Position numbers and translations under genes: made by a program. From the NCBI GenBank assembly GCA_944323585.1, contig CALUTA010000107.1:1-5442 (forward strand): a DNA stretch of 5,442 nt. Direction: 5' to 3'. The notes under the pieces are model-generated. The model was not told the DNA's origin. It saw nothing but the letters and a program-made list of their open reading frames with translations, and ran no database searches. Position 1 is the stretch's first letter. Each line of letters starts with the position of its first letter. Shown here in pieces: positions 4,930 to 5,442 of the stretch. Origin of the DNA: Candidatus Gastranaerophilales bacterium. GTDB lineage: Bacteria; Cyanobacteriota; Vampirovibrionia; Gastranaerophilales; Gastranaerophilaceae.

Positions 4930-5442
4930 TTATTCTAGCGCACCGGATATAACTCTGTCAATGCCGGCTAAATCCCTGATTATTTCTATATTTTTAAACC
5001 CGTTTGCAATCATAAGACTTTTAACATCTCCAGACTGCCCGATACCTAGTTCAAACATCAAATATCCGCCTTTGTTTAGAATTTTCGGAGCTTTTTCTGT
5101 TATATCCCGATAAAACTCAATGCCTTTTTCGTCATGAGTAAACAATGCAATTTCAGGATCAAACTTCACTTCTGTTTGAATGTTTTCTTTTTCTGACGGC
5201 GGAATGTAAGGCGGGTTAGATACAATCATATCAAAAGTTTCACCGGGTTTTACGTTTGAAAAAATATCGGATTTTCTAAAAATTGCCCTGTTGTTTAGAT
5301 TAAGTTTAGAAGCGTTGTCTAGCGCAATATTCAGCGCATCAGTCGATACATCAAGCCCTATAACCTGCGAATTAGTATATTTTGCAATCATACAGGCAAT
5401 ACAGCCTGAGCCTGTTCCGACATCAAGTATCATTTTGAAGTT
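4930..5442 (-). CDS. prmC: PrmC/HemK release-factor glutamine methyltransferase, C-terminal part
   Basis: SAM-dependent methyltransferase that modifies the Gln of the GGQ motif in peptide-chain release factors, acting in the cytoplasm on translation termination. The frame is open at the right edge (NFKMILDVGTGSGCIA), so the ATG at 5433 is an internal Met and the true start lies outside the window. About 170 residues are visible, against roughly 280 for the whole protein; the N-terminal helical release-factor-binding domain is missing. LDVGTGSG is SAM-binding motif I, VIGLDVS with its acidic residue is motif II, and SNPPYIPPSE carries the NPPY catalytic signature that holds the target glutamine amide. 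The C-terminal DLAGIDRVISG is typical of PrmC and separates it from PrmB-like relatives. It converges on the channel gene and has no evident link to the pump. In many bacteria prmC follows prfA, which would lie to the right of this window. Confidence 0.92.
   Translation of the reverse strand, partial: NFKMILDVGTGSGCIACMIAKYTNSQVIGLDVSTDALNIALDNASKLNLNNRAIFRKSDIFSNVKPGETFDMIVSNPPYIPPSEKENIQTEVKFDPEIALFTHDEKGIEFYRDITEKAPKILNKGGYLMFELGIGQSGDVKSLMIANGFKNIEIIRDLAGIDRVISGALE

Noticed and set aside
5431..5433. ATG as the start of the prmC coding region
   Set aside because: The frame is open upstream to the window edge, and this Met lies directly before SAM motif I, which sits about 110 residues into full-length PrmC.

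Overview
The window is an AT-rich stretch of bacterial chromosome. It holds four complete genes, which look like one multidrug or toxic-compound efflux module, flanked by the ends of two unrelated housekeeping-type genes. The module includes a TolC/NodT-type outer-membrane channel, so the host must be a diderm (Gram-negative-type) bacterium. The AT-rich composition and a TTG start on a signal-peptide protein do not fix the lineage. A gut-associated low-GC diderm such as Vampirovibrionia/Melainabacteria or a similar group is a guess only.

Layout, left to right: (1) the last 39 codons of a plus-strand gene resembling a calcineurin-like metallophosphoesterase (1-120). (2) A GC-rich hairpin at 130-156 that terminates the minus-strand efflux operon and may also serve the converging phosphoesterase gene. 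(3) A minus-strand operon read from right to left: marR-type regulator (2859-3326), emrA/HlyD-type membrane fusion protein (1835-2839), emrB-type 14-helix MFS transporter (176-1741). (4) A divergent control region (about 3327-3452) with a perfect 12-bp inverted repeat. (5) A plus-strand TolC/NodT-type outer-membrane factor (3453-4856). (6) A second GC-rich hairpin (4893-4914) between convergent genes. (7) The C-terminal part of prmC/hemK, the release-factor glutamine methyltransferase, on the minus strand (4930-5442), cut by the right edge.

The four central genes encode a complete Emr-type tripartite pump plus its probable regulator. The MFS protein moves substrate across the inner membrane using the proton gradient, the HlyD-like adaptor spans the periplasm, and the TolC/NodT-like protein makes the exit duct. 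The MarR protein is encoded next to the shared control region. The inverted repeat places a TTTACA -35-like hexamer in each arm, one facing each way, so one bound regulator could silence both transcripts. The plus-strand promoter predicts that the channel gene starts at TTG 3453 and not at the upstream ATG 3408. A terminator-like hairpin between emrA and emrB could lower transporter output relative to the adaptor. No mobile element, CRISPR array, rRNA or tRNA is visible. This is a recognisable type of system, and its interest lies mainly in the regulatory arrangement.
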